In this document: positions 53,202 to 64,000 of the stretch, piece after piece
How positions within the stretch are numbered: the first letter of the stretch is position 1
Layout: each line of letters opens with the position of its first letter
NCBI RefSeq assembly: GCF_021869535.1
Contig: NW_026262690.1
Coordinates: 89,511,995 to 89,575,994 of the forward strand
DNA: 64,000 nt
Direction of reading: 5' to 3'
Source: Mytilus californianus
Taxonomy: Eukaryota; Mollusca; Bivalvia; Mytilida; Mytilidae
Position numbers and translations under genes: made by a program
Notes under the pieces: generated by a model
Told to the model about the DNA's origin: nothing
The model's database searches: none
Seen by the model: the letters and a program-made list of their open reading frames with translations, nothing else

Positions 53202-55427
53202 AGAATAAAACATTTCTTAAAGAAGCAAAAAAAAAAAACGTTTTGTGGCACATCAAGTTACTGAATTCAAGAAGAAATGTTTTTAAAATAAGACAGAAAC
53301 AATGTAGAAACATGCAGTATGACAAATGATGCCTTAAGCAGAAGAGTCAAAGCTTAACAATGCACAAAACCAAATTGTATTCTCACTTGTAACTGTATAG
53401 GAAAAATAAATACAATGCATTATCAAGGGGAGACTACTCAATGCGAAAATGTCTATTAACTTGTATACAAGTGCTGGTCTAGTTCTATTGGGAACTACAG
53501 TGTGGCATTGACTATAATGGCATCCCATACCTTATACAAATGCGAAATTCTGCAAACTTGTAAAAATATATACAATATCAACATATGAATAAAAGTTCAA
53601 AAGTAATTTGTTATTGTCTTTTTAGAATGCTTATCAAAAAGAGCAATTTTCCTTCAAGCAAAGGCACATACAAAAGCAATCAATTCCTGCAAATCAATTA
53701 TGTATAACATATAATATTTTATAACAAATATAAAAAAAAGATAAAAAAAAACAATTACATTTACAGGTCTTTTATGATCAATGAAAACAGTCGTCTTCCT
53801 TTACAAAATTATCTAATTCAATCAGTCCACCTCTTTACCCTGCAATCAGTATAGGGGATTGAACAACACTTTTTACATACCAAAACAACCTGTCCACTCC
53901 TACTATAGTAGTCTGGGCATAAAAAGTATTTCTTTTGCATGGCATGTACTTAGTAACATAGAATATGACTAATAAATAGTCTCTGTGAACAGCATTAATT
54001 AAGAATCCTATACCAATGATTAACTAAGTAAATTCCAATCTAATAATAAAACTAGTTTCAAATATCACTTTTAAGTAAACTAAATACAAAAATGTAACAA
54101 CGCTGATATATTTTATTTAAATTAATATCATTATAAACGTTATTGATGAACACTTTTCAAATTTATAAACACAGTCCCTGCTGACTCTATCTTCCATTCA
54201 ACTTCAACTCATCCTTTTTTTAAGCATTTTGACAGATCTTTAAGTATAAAAAAAAATCAAATCCATAACTTCAGATTACACAATAACATTAATAAGTATG
54301 ATAGTTTGTCTTGAAAAAACATACTTAAAAATATATAAATCACATATCATTATGATCATAAGGGAATCGAGAACAATTCATTCTTGCCATTTGTTTTTTT
54401 AATCATACTAAATTTAATGCTGGCCTTCATGCAATTTTCACAGTACTTAAGACTTGCTCTTCTTGAAATAAAAATAACCTTCCATTACATGCAAGTAAAA
54501 GATAAGCTTTGTCAAACATATTGGTTTAAAGTAATAAAATTCCAACAGAATATTTCAATTTTGACTCACTTTACAGAGGGAATGATTCCTTCATAGTTTA
54601 TTATCACCAAGACATACATGCAAATATTTCAATTAAATAAATAAATGTTGAAATTAAAATTGTGCCAAGTTAACAGTTGGTAGCTTTATACATAGTTCCT
54701 AACAATATGACAGGCAAAAAGCAAAAAAGACAGCTTAGCAAAACAGCACTAGATGTGAAACTAAGTAAGAGAGAAGCCAGTATGCAACTATTCAATTTAT
54801 TAGACATAGATATTTCCAACCTTTTCCCCCTGAGAACATAGTTATTTACATATCAACCCTAGACTTCAGAAAATTAATTAGCTTTCATCAATTTTGAGGG
54901 GCAAAAAATAGACTTCTACTAATAAATGTTCTTAGTTGGCTCAACTGTTAATAAGATGTTTCTGTTTAGGGGTGACCCAGAAAATGTTTGACCCCTGTTA
55001 GATGTACGTTTTTACCATTCTTTATCTATTCTTCTGAAAATGATATTAACAAAATCCTAAAAATGCTGAATTTCAATAAGACTGTAATATAATGAAATAT
55101 ATGCATTGCAATTTGTGAACAATATTACATCTGTGTGAAGATTTGATTGTCCTAATTTGTGTAAACTGGATATTTTGTAGGACAAATACATGTATAATAG
55201 AAACATGATACACTAGAATTAATATTCTAACATAAATATTTATGATAATGCTATATACTTTCATTTTTCTGAATTTATAATTCGATTGAATTCATTCACC
55301 TACAGTCATGAAAACTGCTAGCACTTCATTGGTTATAAAAAAAAAAACTGTAGTACAAAAATCATACAAAACTTGTTTATAATTATCAACAATATATACA
55401 TAATACAATGATGACAGGTTATAACAA
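53202..55427 (-). other. Probable 3'UTR and downstream DNA of the zinc-finger gene
   Basis: AT-rich, no exon or repeat family recognised, immediately after the TAG at 55430-55428. Several TTTATT (AATAAA on the minus strand) occur, for example near 54112, but the poly(A) site cannot be chosen by eye. Confidence 0.4.
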
Positions 55428-55835
55428 CTATGAATTGACAGAGATACCCAATGGAATAAACAATGTACTTCCATCTGCCAAAGTGCCCTCATTATTTGAA
55501 CTTTCTTCCTCTTTGATGTTAATACTATTTTCCTGCATAGATGTATCATCATCGTCCTCATCTGTAATATCAACATCAGAATCATTGTCTACCATCTCAA
55601 GTTTACTTTTTATTTCTGACACCATCTTTCTTACTTCTTTATCTGGTGTTCGTCTGTATGGTTTTGTCCTAATTTTAGCAAATTCTTCGACAGTTAGAAT
55701 TTTAATACCTGAAGCTGTCAAAAGCTTGCCATGTCTTGTTTTAAGATGTCTTTTGTATGTGTTTCTTGTTTTGAACTTTTGAGGACAATCTGCACATATG
55801 AATGGAGTTTCACCTGTGTGACGACGCAAGTGTTC
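55428..55835 (-). CDS. Zinc-finger gene, terminal exon
   Basis: Acceptor ttttcag (55836-55838 side); stop TAG at 55430-55428. It encodes EHLRRHTGETPFICADC, finger 4 ending HLKTRHG, a conserved-looking segment KLLTASGIKILTVEEFAKIR, and an acidic, Ser-rich tail (DSDVDITDEDDDDTS). The finger register continues exactly from the previous exon. Confidence 0.93.
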   Translation of the reverse strand, partial: EHLRRHTGETPFICADCPQKFKTRNTYKRHLKTRHGKLLTASGIKILTVEEFAKIRTKPYRRTPDKEVRKMVSEIKSKLEMVDNDSDVDITDEDDDDTSMQENSINIKEEESSNNEGTLADGSTLFIPLGISVNS

Positions 55836-58800
55836 CTGAAAAATTAACATCATGAAATGTATTACCATAAACAACAGTACCCATACAATAAATGTCATTA
55901 AAAATGAAAACCTTACAGTAACTGTCAAGATGAACATCAGCAATAAAAGAAATATTCTTCGGATATTTGCCTGGCATGCCTTGGGACTTCACTGCATCGT
56001 CTTATGGAAATTTTCCTCATATCTCTGTCTCCCCCAATAAATTGCTCGCCTTTTAGAGAGTGAAACAATTAATTTATTATGTCTCTTTCTGTGGTTTTAC
56101 TTCAAAATGATCTATATTTGAATAGACTGATTGTAAGACATAAATTAAGAAATAATATGGTACCCATCTATTATTGCTCAATGGTGGATGGATAGTTGTT
56201 TAATGTTAAGTTGCAAGTTAAATAATACATATTCAGGACTAGAATATGTTGATGAAATATGAATATGAACCCTGCTTTGTATTTGACTGACACTCTGAGC
56301 TGGAATTTTAATATGGTACTTCACAAGGTAACAGTCCACTACTGCTTACTGAAATAGGGTTTAATTGAACACACTAGTTGACAAATATATTAAACATCAT
56401 AATTTACAATCTCTTTAATTAATTATAGTACAGTTGTTCATCCAAGTACATATGAATACTCTAATATAGGCCAACTTACTTTAAAGTGACTTGGATGTCT
56501 AAACTTCCTACCACAATCCTTGCAAGTAAATCTACTTTGATTGTTGTGAATTAACATGTGGTAGTTCAAGCTATGCTGTCTCGTAAATGTGGTATTGCAT
56601 ATAAGGCACATGAAAGGCTTGATTCCTGAAATAAATATAGGTAAAAATGGTCAAACAGTCTTCAATTCAAAAATGTTCAGAAGTGAAATGGCACAATATA
56701 TAATTAATATCATTGTTGTTAATAATCAGTGAATATGGAGAAATTCAATATATTAAAAAAACTGTGAGCAGATATATATATATAAATCAAAGAGCTTGAT
56801 AACTCTGAGGGATACAATTGCCATTGTTTCCATTGATATTAGTATTCTGTCTAAAAAAAAATCAACTGAACATGTATTCCCTATTTGATTCAATCTAAAT
56901 ATAGTTTTTCACTTTAAAAAATAGCCAAAATAACTAAAAGTTAACAGTAAAAAAAACCCAACCAATTTCAATTACAAGTAATACATAGACAAAAGCAATT
57001 TTTTTCTTCAAAATTTTGCTTTGGTCTTTAGATTATCCATGACGTTTTAACAGATTTTAACCCCTGACTTGAATGGAATAGTCTAACAAGTATACCCCTG
57101 ACTTGATTGGAATAGTCTATCCACAGGCAATCTATTGATGGCTGAGTTCATTATTGATCTACCAATATTTTTAACAAAACAGGAATAATAGAAAATAAAA
57201 TGCTCGGCAGGGCGCAGCTTGATACGACCGCAGAGGTCGAACCCTGAACAGTTGGGGCAAGTATGGACACAACATTCAAGCTTGATACAGCTCTGAATTT
57301 GGATTGTGATTAAATATTTGACACAGCATAGGTTTCTGACACAGAATGAATGTGGTCTAAGAACTTAAAAATTTTAAATTGGACATTCACCTATTATGGT
57401 CCAATATCCAAAATCTAAATACATGGTTAGATTCAGCATATCAAAGAACCCCAAGAATTCAATTTTTGATGAAATCAAACAAAGTTTAATTTTGGACCCT
57501 TTTGACCTCAATGTGGACAAAGTTGATAACGGGGCCCAAAAATCTAAATACATGGTTAGATTCAGCATATCAAATAACCCCATATATTCAATTTTTGTTG
57601 AAATCAAACAAAGTTTAATTTTGGACCCCGATTTGGACCAACTTGAAAACTGGGCCCATAATCAAAAATCTAAATACATGTTTAGATTCAGCATACCAAA
57701 GAACACTAAAAATTCAATTTTTGTTAAAATCAAACTAAGTTTAATTTTGGACCCTTTGGACCTTAATGTAGACCAATTTGAAAACGGAACCAAAAATTAA
57801 GAATCTAAATACACGGTTAGATTCGGCATATCAAAGAACCCCAATAATTCAATTTTTGATGAAATCAAACAAAGTTAAATTTTGGACCCTTTGGACCTCA
57901 ATGTGGACCAATTTAAAAACGGGGCCCAAAATCCAAAAACTTAATACACGGTTATATTCAGCAAATTAAAGAACCCCAAGAATTCAAGAATAAAACCCCA
58001 TTGAAATTGATCAAGAAATAAGCAATTTATAAGAAGTATCTTCTTTTGCACAATACTGTGCAATTGAATATTTCTTGCTATTGCGCAATACTGTACAATT
58101 GACAATTTCTTGCTATTGCGCAATATTGTGCTATTGGATATTTCTTGCTATTGCGCAATACTGTGCAATTGAAGATTTCTTGCTATTGCGCAATACTGTG
58201 CAATTGAAGATTTCTTGCTATTGTGCAATACTGTGCAATTGAAAATTTCTTGCTATTGCACAATACTTATTATATAAAAATTTACACATCCTGTTTGGTG
58301 TGTATCTCCTACCATATCATTATTATTTGCTTTTAAATATAAATCAGAAATAACCAACTTAAAATGGAAAATTTTAAAAGAAAAAAAAAAGGAAAAAAAG
58401 AAAAAAAAGAAAAAAAAAAAATCCCCCCCCCCAAATTTTTTGAACCCCCTTATGATTCATCACCCCCAAACTCAATCCCAGCCTTCCCTTTGTGGTATGG
58501 TACCTTGCAGTACAACTTCAGAGAGATCCATACACTTGAACACAAGTTATTGTCTTGAAACTAGAAAAATGCTTATTTTCCCAATTCCTAAACATTTCAG
58601 GCAATTACCCCCAAACTCAATTCCAGCTTTCCCTTTGTGATATGAAACCTTGTAGTACAATTTCAGAAATATCCAAACACTTACACACAAGTTATTGTCA
58701 TGAAACTAGAAAAATGCTTGTTTTTTGCCCCTTTTTTGGCCCCTAATTCCTAAAATTTTGAGGCAATTACCCCCAAAATCAATTACAGCCTTCCCTTTGT

Positions 58801-61800
58801 GATATGGAACCTTGTGGTACAATGTCAGAGGGATCCATACACTTACACACAAGTTATTGTCTGAAAGTTACAAAATGCTTATTTTTGGCCCCTTTTTGGC
58901 CCCTAATTCCTTAACTGTTGGTACCATAACCCCCAAAATCAATCCCAACCTTCCTTTCGTGGTATTGAACCTTATGGTAAAATTTCATGGAGATCCATTC
59001 ACTTAAACTAAAGTTAGAGTGCGAAAACCAATGTGTCTTTCGGACGACGCCGGACGACGACGACGACGCCAACGTCATACCAATATACGACCAAAAATTT
59101 TTTAATTTTTGCGGTCGTATAAAAACCACATCTGATGAAAACTTACTTATTAAAACATGGTAAATGAATTTGACTTTTTTAAAAACATTTGATTAACAGT
59201 GAGCAACAAGTGGCATATAAGTTTCTTAATAGGGTTTATAATAAGGAAGACTCCATTTGGGCTGAGGGGGTGTTCTACTTCTACTTCTTCCATTACGCTG
59301 TTAATTACATTTTTCGAGTTAATAATGCAACAACAACCCTAAATAGCGGATAAAAATACAGAAAATCTCTTGAGTTGCAAATTGCAAATCAATCAATGAA
59401 GCGGGGAATCCAGAGCAAACATTTTGATGCCTCTCAAGGTCAAGAACTACACATGTGCTTAATTACATAAACAAACAGTTAGAATTATATTTAGATTGAG
59501 GACAATACATCAAATGTGGTTCTCCATTTCTTTATGGAAGTTCAATATCAAAGTTTCATAAAGGTAACATAATAGAAACAACACCACTTCAGTACTTATC
59601 TGACAGAAATAGTTTTATTTCGGAACCACTCTTGCATTTTAACAAAACAGCAGAATTCACACTTTGACATGATGCTAAATATATAAAACTCTAAATATAA
59701 ATACTGCTTAATACTGATTTTCCGTATTGTAAAATAAACGCAAATAAAAAAGGGAGATATCAAAACATAAGGATTATGAGAAGAAAACTAACGGAAAGTT
59801 GTTTAAATTCAATCTGTTTGTTTGTTTTACTCTTTAAAACTGTTCAATCTTAAGAATCTGAGTTGTTCCTTAATATAAAGCACAAAACGGTTGACGTGAG
59901 AGCCTTGGAAAGGAGTCAATTGTAAAAGTCTACAGATTGCTTGACAGCAATCATATCCCAAAAACTGACACCTCTATCCCATTTGTAGATGTAGTAAAGT
60001 TAATTTACTAGCTATGGGAAAATTCTAGAAACATACGAATAAAATACATAAATAAGTACAAAATCAAATGTCAAAGTATTATCTGAATGTTTCAGTCAAG
60101 GTTTCAATGATTGTAAAATTTACACAATTTTCAGATAGTTACCATAGATATGTCTTACTTGTTAGATGTAAATTTATCATCCTTGTTTTTAAAACCATCA
60201 CATGATTGCTTGGGATTATACTGTTCAAGCAATTCATTTTTTTTCTTTGTATATTTTTACATATTATTGAGTCATGGGTTATTACATGTAATAGAAAATG
60301 TACCTATTTAAGTCCATCTTGTCACAAATTATATTTTTAAAGTGTTGTTGTCACCATTTAGTACATAACAGATTAAAAAAATTGTTCAAATTTCCCAACA
60401 TTTTTATAGGGAGACTCATTTAATTTATGCAGATCCCTCTGAGAATGATCTACCAAAGTTTAAAAAGTGGCTTCATGACTCACCAAATTAAATTGCTAAT
60501 GACAAGAATTCATGTAATTGCATAAAATGATTACCTGCATGACTTCTGTAATGATACATTAGAGTTGCAGCTGCTGTGAACTGTTTATTTGTGCAGATCT
60601 TACAATATAATGGATACATAAGGTCTCTCTTCCTTGCTTTTAATTCTCGTATGCATTTTAAGGCAGCTTTCTGTAAAAAATAAAAGGGTCAGTTATCAGC
60701 TACAATATTATCCTTCTATCCAAAATATTTCTAATTTTTTGCACTAATGCCTTGCAAATTATGAAAGTATTTGTTAGAGTGCTTTGCTGTTATAGTTTTT
60801 AATATGTTGAAACTACCCCATAACTTGATTCTAATGCACAGATGTATGGAGACAGACATTTAGCAAAATATTTGTTAAAATAAAGACAATAAACTTGCAT
60901 TTAATATGTAAATTACAATCACTATATATTTTGAAGTATCTGAACAGCCTACAATTTCTATTTAATAGAACTGACTACTGAGACAAAATTAGGAGAGGTC
61001 AGAATAGTTGCTGTTTCAATTTGGAGATGAAACAGTTTTTATGCACCAATACAGGAAAATAAAGCAAATGTAATGATTAAATAGATTTTCACGTAAAAAG
61101 TCGACCACACTGTTCTATTTGTCCTTCTCATCCTGATGAAAACCTACTGTAAGGTGACATGTCCCATATGTTAATAATTTCAGGCAGACAATCCCATAGA
61201 TTTCATATATTCCTGACTTTTGAATGTATAATGCAATCGTAAAAACACCGCAAAACATACTATCTCGGAACTAATGAAATGATAAACACTTGTTTGGTTT
61301 GGGTTTAAAAATGGTTCAAACTATATAAAGGAAGAATTAGAACATACTCTCTCCCATTCTGTGGTTTCAAGTTCGTTTGGATTTTTCCTTTTTTTCTTCT
61401 GTGTATGAGGACCTATATTAATAATACATGTATTTGTTGGAGATTGTTGTCGATTTCTTCTTTCTTCCTCTGACAGAGATTCATATTCTTCAGGAATTGC
61501 AATTCTTCCATGCTTTGCTATTGGGCACTTAGGCATTGGTGGGTATGGTCCTATTAGAAAAATGTACAAAAAAAACCACATTACATCTGATCAATTGTTT
61601 GTATACAATTTACATGTAAATGTTTTATATTTGATCATATTTTATATATATCCTTAAAAAAATTAATATATATGGAAACATGGCAATCAGTCACCAATTG
61701 TTTAAATGTAATTCTTAAAACTATTTTTTCCCAAAATAAGCAAGTAAATATGGACTAATAATAATGCCATTAATCTGAACATAGCTGCAATTTTCAAAAA

Positions 61801-63472
61801 TGCCACATAAATTTCTGAGTTTATAGTGTCTGTTTTCCCCTTTAATTACTTTCTGAATCCTAATGAAAGGATGAGAAACAATCAAATATCCTCAATTAAG
61901 ATTTCTGGTTCTTTCTTACTGGGGGAGGGGAGCCTCATCAGACACTACACATTTGTCCTGGAGTATCCAAGATTTCCAAGGTTCGCATTATAAATGGCAT
62001 TTCAAAAATTTATGTACTTTAACTAGTAAAAAATATAATAATGTTAAAGCAGTACAACTAATACATACTTTGACCACTGTGTCCTTTAGAGGTCACAGGA
62101 TTTTCAAATAAGGAGGGGGATTCAGATCTGTCACCAACAATTTCTTCTGAACACACAATTATAGTTTTTGAGGCTTCATCATGACCATATCCAGACAATT
62201 CATCCATCACAGACACATTGCCCAGACATAATATAGGTTCTGCATTCCGTTTTGGTCTAATTATTTCTCTTCCACAGTAAAATTTCAAGTTGTCCTCATC
62301 TTCAACCTCAACTTCTTCATCTGCTTCACCTAGAAATTCACGCATGTAGAAACTTTTCTTCCTTCCAAATACTGTTGTATAGCTATGATCATGATGAGGC
62401 TGAGTTCTACTTAAGAGCTCTATAATTAATTGTTCATTTTCTTCCAGCCTCCTTTCCGTTTCTTCTCTGCAATACTTGTCTGTTTGTTCCACTGGTTGAA
62501 CATCATTTTTTCCTTTGATTATCCTGTTCCCAGGTTTCAATTCCTTATTAGGCTGTTTAATTATAGTTTTTGTTCTGTCACTTCTCCGTAATGTAGAAGA
62601 ATCATTTTCATCACCAGAAATTTGGTCCATGCTATCCCTACTGTCCTCTGTTACTTCACCACTCTTCAATTCTGCTGGGGTAGTTGTGTTTGGTATATTG
62701 TCATATTTACTTGTTTTTAATGCTGTAAATTTCATTTTCTTGGTTACTGTTTTCTTGCTAGCTGCCATTTCTATAATAGAGGAAAAAGCTTTATACACCT
62801 TATCAAACAAATTCAACAATTTTCAAATAAACAAATTCAACAATTTTCAAATCAGTTTGAATCTTCAAGTGGTTCGCAGGAAAAAAGAAAGACATTTTTT
62901 TTAAACCTGAAATTTCCAGTTCTACATACAATATGAGCTGAATTTATCCACATCCATAAAATCATAAAAATTGCAGATAATGTAAATATCAATGTCAAAT
63001 CAGGAGTGTAACAATGAGAATAATTTAAAAGATGTATGTTTTTTCAATTTTGTTAAATGAACTCTCTGAAACATGTTCATATGAGTAAAATTATAGTGAC
63101 AATAGCATGTTGTGAAGTGATTTTACATAAACATCAAGTGTAACCCTACCATAAAGGTTATGGGCCTGGACAATGCACAAAATCTAATGAGGGCTTGTTA
63201 TTTTGTTTTTTTGGTAAACTTTTGTAGATTTTTATTGCGTGTTTAACTGTATTTTTCTTCCATTTTCATAATATTCAATCTTATAAGTTTTGGTGCTTGT
63301 CCTTTACTACAGGCTACTTTTATATGTCTGCTTTAAGTAAACTTACATTGTTGGGTTGCTGTATCACTGACATTTACCCCACACAATTTCTTTTATTACT
63401 TACCTGCTAGTCTTTTATTTTTCATATGAACAGGTTCAGCTTCAAAGTAAAAACGTTCTTTTCTATCAGGAT
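55428..63472 (-). CDS. C2H2 zinc-finger protein, four fingers (six exons, 5' end missing)
   Basis: Minus-strand exons in coding order: 63472-63404, 62770-62069, 61550-61348, 60670-60535, 56625-56480, 55835-55428. All are GT-AG and in phase, giving 554 visible residues ending in TAG. Four C2H2 fingers at visible residues ~348-369 (CKIC...HYRSH), 377-397 (CLIC...HMLIH), 405-425 (CKDC...HLRRH) and 433-454 (CADC...HLKTRH), with HTGETPF as the last linker. Finger 3 is split by an intron between its Lys and Glu. A basic KKKRK motif (~309-313) suggests nuclear import. The N-terminal half is charged with an acidic patch (EVEVEDED), and the tail carries DEDDDD. Likely a nuclear DNA-binding regulator by family; I could not assign an orthologue name. 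Confidence 0.87.
56480..56625 (-). CDS. Zinc-finger gene, finger-2 and half finger-3 exon
   Basis: Acceptor atttcag, donor gtaagt below 56480; 146 nt. It encodes GIKPFMCLICNTTFTRQHSL and the HMLIH end of finger 2, then FTCKDCGRKFRHPSHFK, the first part of finger 3. The preceding intron is 3.9 kb and contains the composite repeat 57199-59126. Confidence 0.92.
57411..58000 (+). repeat. ~126-135-bp tandem array, about 4.5 copies
   Basis: 'aaatctaaatacatggttag' + 'attcagcatatcaaagaacc', 'ttcaatttttgatgaaatca' and 'gtttaattttggaccctttt' recur starting near 57411, 57540, 57666, 57801 and ~57936. The + strand open frame through it is an artefact of the array. Confidence 0.88.
58040..58265 (+). repeat. 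35-bp tandem array, about six copies
   Basis: Unit gctattgcgcaatactgtgc + aattgaagatttctt, with small variants. Confidence 0.9.
58376..58433. repeat. Poly-purine then poly-C tract
   Basis: A-rich run with interspersed G followed by about ten C residues, inside the composite element. Confidence 0.85.
58443..59126 (-). repeat. Reverse copy of the 47806-48662 tandem-unit block
   Basis: 'tcccagccttccctttgtgg', 'gagagatccatacacttg', 'acaagttattgtc' and 'ggcccctaattcct' are the reverse complements of the units at 47806-48662. The outer end has the (GAC)n-rich run and 'agagtgcgaaaaccaatgtg'. Confidence 0.8.
59127..60534 (-). other. Remainder of the zinc-finger gene intron
   Basis: 1.4 kb of AT-rich intron between the composite element and the finger-1 exon. 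No exon or repeat recognised. Confidence 0.6.
60535..60670 (-). CDS. Zinc-finger gene, finger-1 exon
   Basis: Acceptor ttttttacag, donor gtaatc below 60535; 136 nt. It encodes KAALKCIRELKARKRD followed by finger 1, CKICTNKQFTAAATLMYH then YRSH, with 13 residues between the second Cys and first His (one longer than canonical). Confidence 0.9.
60671..61347 (-). other. Zinc-finger gene intron (677 bp)
   Basis: AT-rich, nothing recognised beyond the splice sites. Confidence 0.7.
61348..61550 (-). CDS. Zinc-finger gene, middle exon with basic motif
   Basis: Acceptor ctaatag, donor gtatgt below 61348; 203 nt. It encodes PYPPMPKCPIAKHGRIAIPE, SLSEEERRNRQQSP, and QKKKRKNPNELETTEWER. KKKRK resembles a monopartite nuclear localisation signal. 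Confidence 0.86.
61551..62068 (-). other. Zinc-finger gene intron (518 bp)
   Basis: AT-rich, nothing recognised beyond the splice sites. Confidence 0.7.
62069..62770 (-). CDS. Zinc-finger gene, long charged exon
   Basis: Acceptor tattatag (62771 side), donor gtatgt below 62069; 702 nt. It begins with MAASKKTVTKKMKF (ATG at 62768-62766) and contains RRSDRTKTI, a coiled-coil-like TERRLEENEQLIIELL, an acidic EADEEVEVEDED and KRNAEPILCLGNVSVMDELS. No recognisable domain. It keeps a single open frame for 233 codons with low-repeat composition, which supports it being real. Confidence 0.88.
62771..63403 (-). other. Zinc-finger gene intron (633 bp)
   Basis: AT-rich; a short direct repeat 'caaattcaacaattttcaaa' occurs twice near 62808-62850. 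If MAASKK is the true start, this is a 5'UTR intron. Confidence 0.6.
63404..63472 (-). CDS. Zinc-finger gene, first visible exon
   Basis: On the minus strand: acceptor tatttcag, donor gtaagt just below 63404; phase 1 to 1. It encodes PDRKERFYFEAEPVHMKNKR then LAE, joining in frame to MAASKK. The open, in-phase frame upstream of MAASKK argues that the protein starts further upstream. An internal Met in this exon or MAASKK could still be the true start. Confidence 0.75.
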
Positions 63473-63529
63473 CTGAAATAGTTGTAGATGTGTATGATTG
63501 CCAATCTAATTATTATTGTATCCAATAGA

Positions 63530-63782
63530 AAACAAGTGAATATGTGAGCTACTGCTCACTAATGATACCCCTGCCCTGCTAAAAGTATAAGGTAAACAGG
63601 AAGTTGTTGAGTGACGGTATAGCTGATTCATATAAATCCTGAAACAAAATTTCAGAAATCCTTGTAATGTAGTTCCTGAGAAAGATGCGAAGAAAAATAT
63701 TCATGGGACGGACGGACTGACGGATGGACAGACAGAGGTAAAACAGTATATCCCCACTTTTTTAAAGTGGGGGTATAATAAA
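63530..63782 (+). mobile_element. AGGAAGTTG-type bivalve element
   Basis: 'tgtgagctactgctcactaa' + 'tgatacccctgcc', 'taaacaggaagttgttgagt' + 'gacgg', 'gtagttcctgagaaagatgc', 'gacggacggactgacggatg' and the end 'ttttttaaagtgggggtata'. Best-preserved copy of the family in the window. Confidence 0.7.
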
Positions 63783-63794
63783 TATATTTCAATG

Positions 63795-64000
63795 AAAGCA
63801 CCAAAGCATTTATCGAAAGTTAAGTTCCAATGGTATCTCTAAGAACTTCTCAACCAATTTATTTTAAAAAGAATTAAAGAACCTTAGTGAGGGCGCTCAC
63901 ATACCCCACGTCCCCACATTGTCATTGGAGAAATAAAATATGTGTAAGAAAAAAAAATTGTATAAGAAAAAAAAATTGAATCATAATTTCCTGTCAATAT
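63795..64000 (-). repeat. Reverse copy of the 37080-37340 repeat, at the window edge
   Basis: 'gagggcgctcacatacccca' + 'cgtccccacattgtcattgg' is the reverse complement of the end at 37270-37320. A short 'aagaaaaaaaaattg' is directly repeated at the edge. Confidence 0.5.

Larger units (their letters stand above)
57199..59126. mobile_element. Composite bivalve element, ~1.9 kb, in zinc-finger gene intron
   Basis: Left end 'atgctcggcagggcgcagct' + 'tgatacgaccgcagaggtcg', right end '...tttgcggtcgtataaaaac'. The short inverted motif atacgaccgca / tgcggtcgtat marks the two ends. Inside, in order: a ~130-bp tandem array, a 35-bp tandem array, a purine/poly-C stretch and a reverse-oriented block matching 47806-48662. 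No protein-coding potential beyond repeat-derived frames. Confidence 0.65.

Noticed and set aside
55408-55782. 124-codon + strand Ser-rich frame
   Set aside because: Antisense shadow of the zinc-finger terminal exon.
57396-57969. Two overlapping + strand open frames as a repeat protein
   Set aside because: They lie in a ~130-bp tandem DNA array of a dispersed element, within an intron of the opposite-strand gene.
62515-62904. 129-codon + strand frame rich in hydrophobic residues
   Set aside because: Antisense shadow of the charged zinc-finger exon 62069-62770.

Overview
The window is animal (eukaryotic) genomic DNA: AT-rich, with short GT-AG-bounded exons separated by introns of 0.4-3 kb and a dense load of short dispersed repeats. 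Several repeats are ones I recognise from mussel (Mytilus-type) bivalve genomes: the element beginning near 2022, the 11465-11788 element, the GACCTTGACCTCATTTTC array, the 'CAAGAGGCTCTCAAGAGCC' element, and a tRNA-derived SINE with a mollusc-type tail. A marine bivalve, most likely a mytilid, is the best guess. This rests on recalled repeat families and was not searched.

Two protein-coding genes lie tail to tail. On the + strand, 24 exons (6332-40394) encode all but about the first 95-100 residues of PPP4R4, the HEAT-repeat regulatory subunit 4 of protein phosphatase 4. The exons join in phase without a stop into 914 codons plus TAA; the first coding exons must lie left of the window. On the - strand, six exons (63472 down to 55428) encode the C-terminal 554 residues of a C2H2 zinc-finger protein with four fingers, a KKKRK nuclear-localisation-type motif and acidic tails. 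Its 5' end runs off the right edge.

Layout: 1-6331 upstream or intronic DNA with repeats; 6332-25636 the HEAT-repeat exons; 26854-40394 the charged and Ser/Lys-rich C-terminal tail exons, several symmetric and possibly alternatively spliced; 40395 to about 44 kb probable 3'UTR with a 38-bp tandem repeat; 44-55.4 kb convergent intergenic DNA and possible long 3'UTRs with a 42-bp minisatellite, MITE-like elements and large bivalve repeats; 55428-63472 zinc-finger exons interrupted by a ~1.9-kb composite repeat; then further repeats to the edge.

The most interesting local observation is a tandem duplication of the 3' part of PPP4R4 visible exon 3. The copy is flanked by usable splice dinucleotides, keeps the reading frame and differs from the original only by synonymous changes. 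Many foldback or MITE-like elements with clear terminal inverted repeats are also visible. I saw no convincing novel enzymatic or defence system, CRISPR array, rRNA, or standalone tRNA gene.
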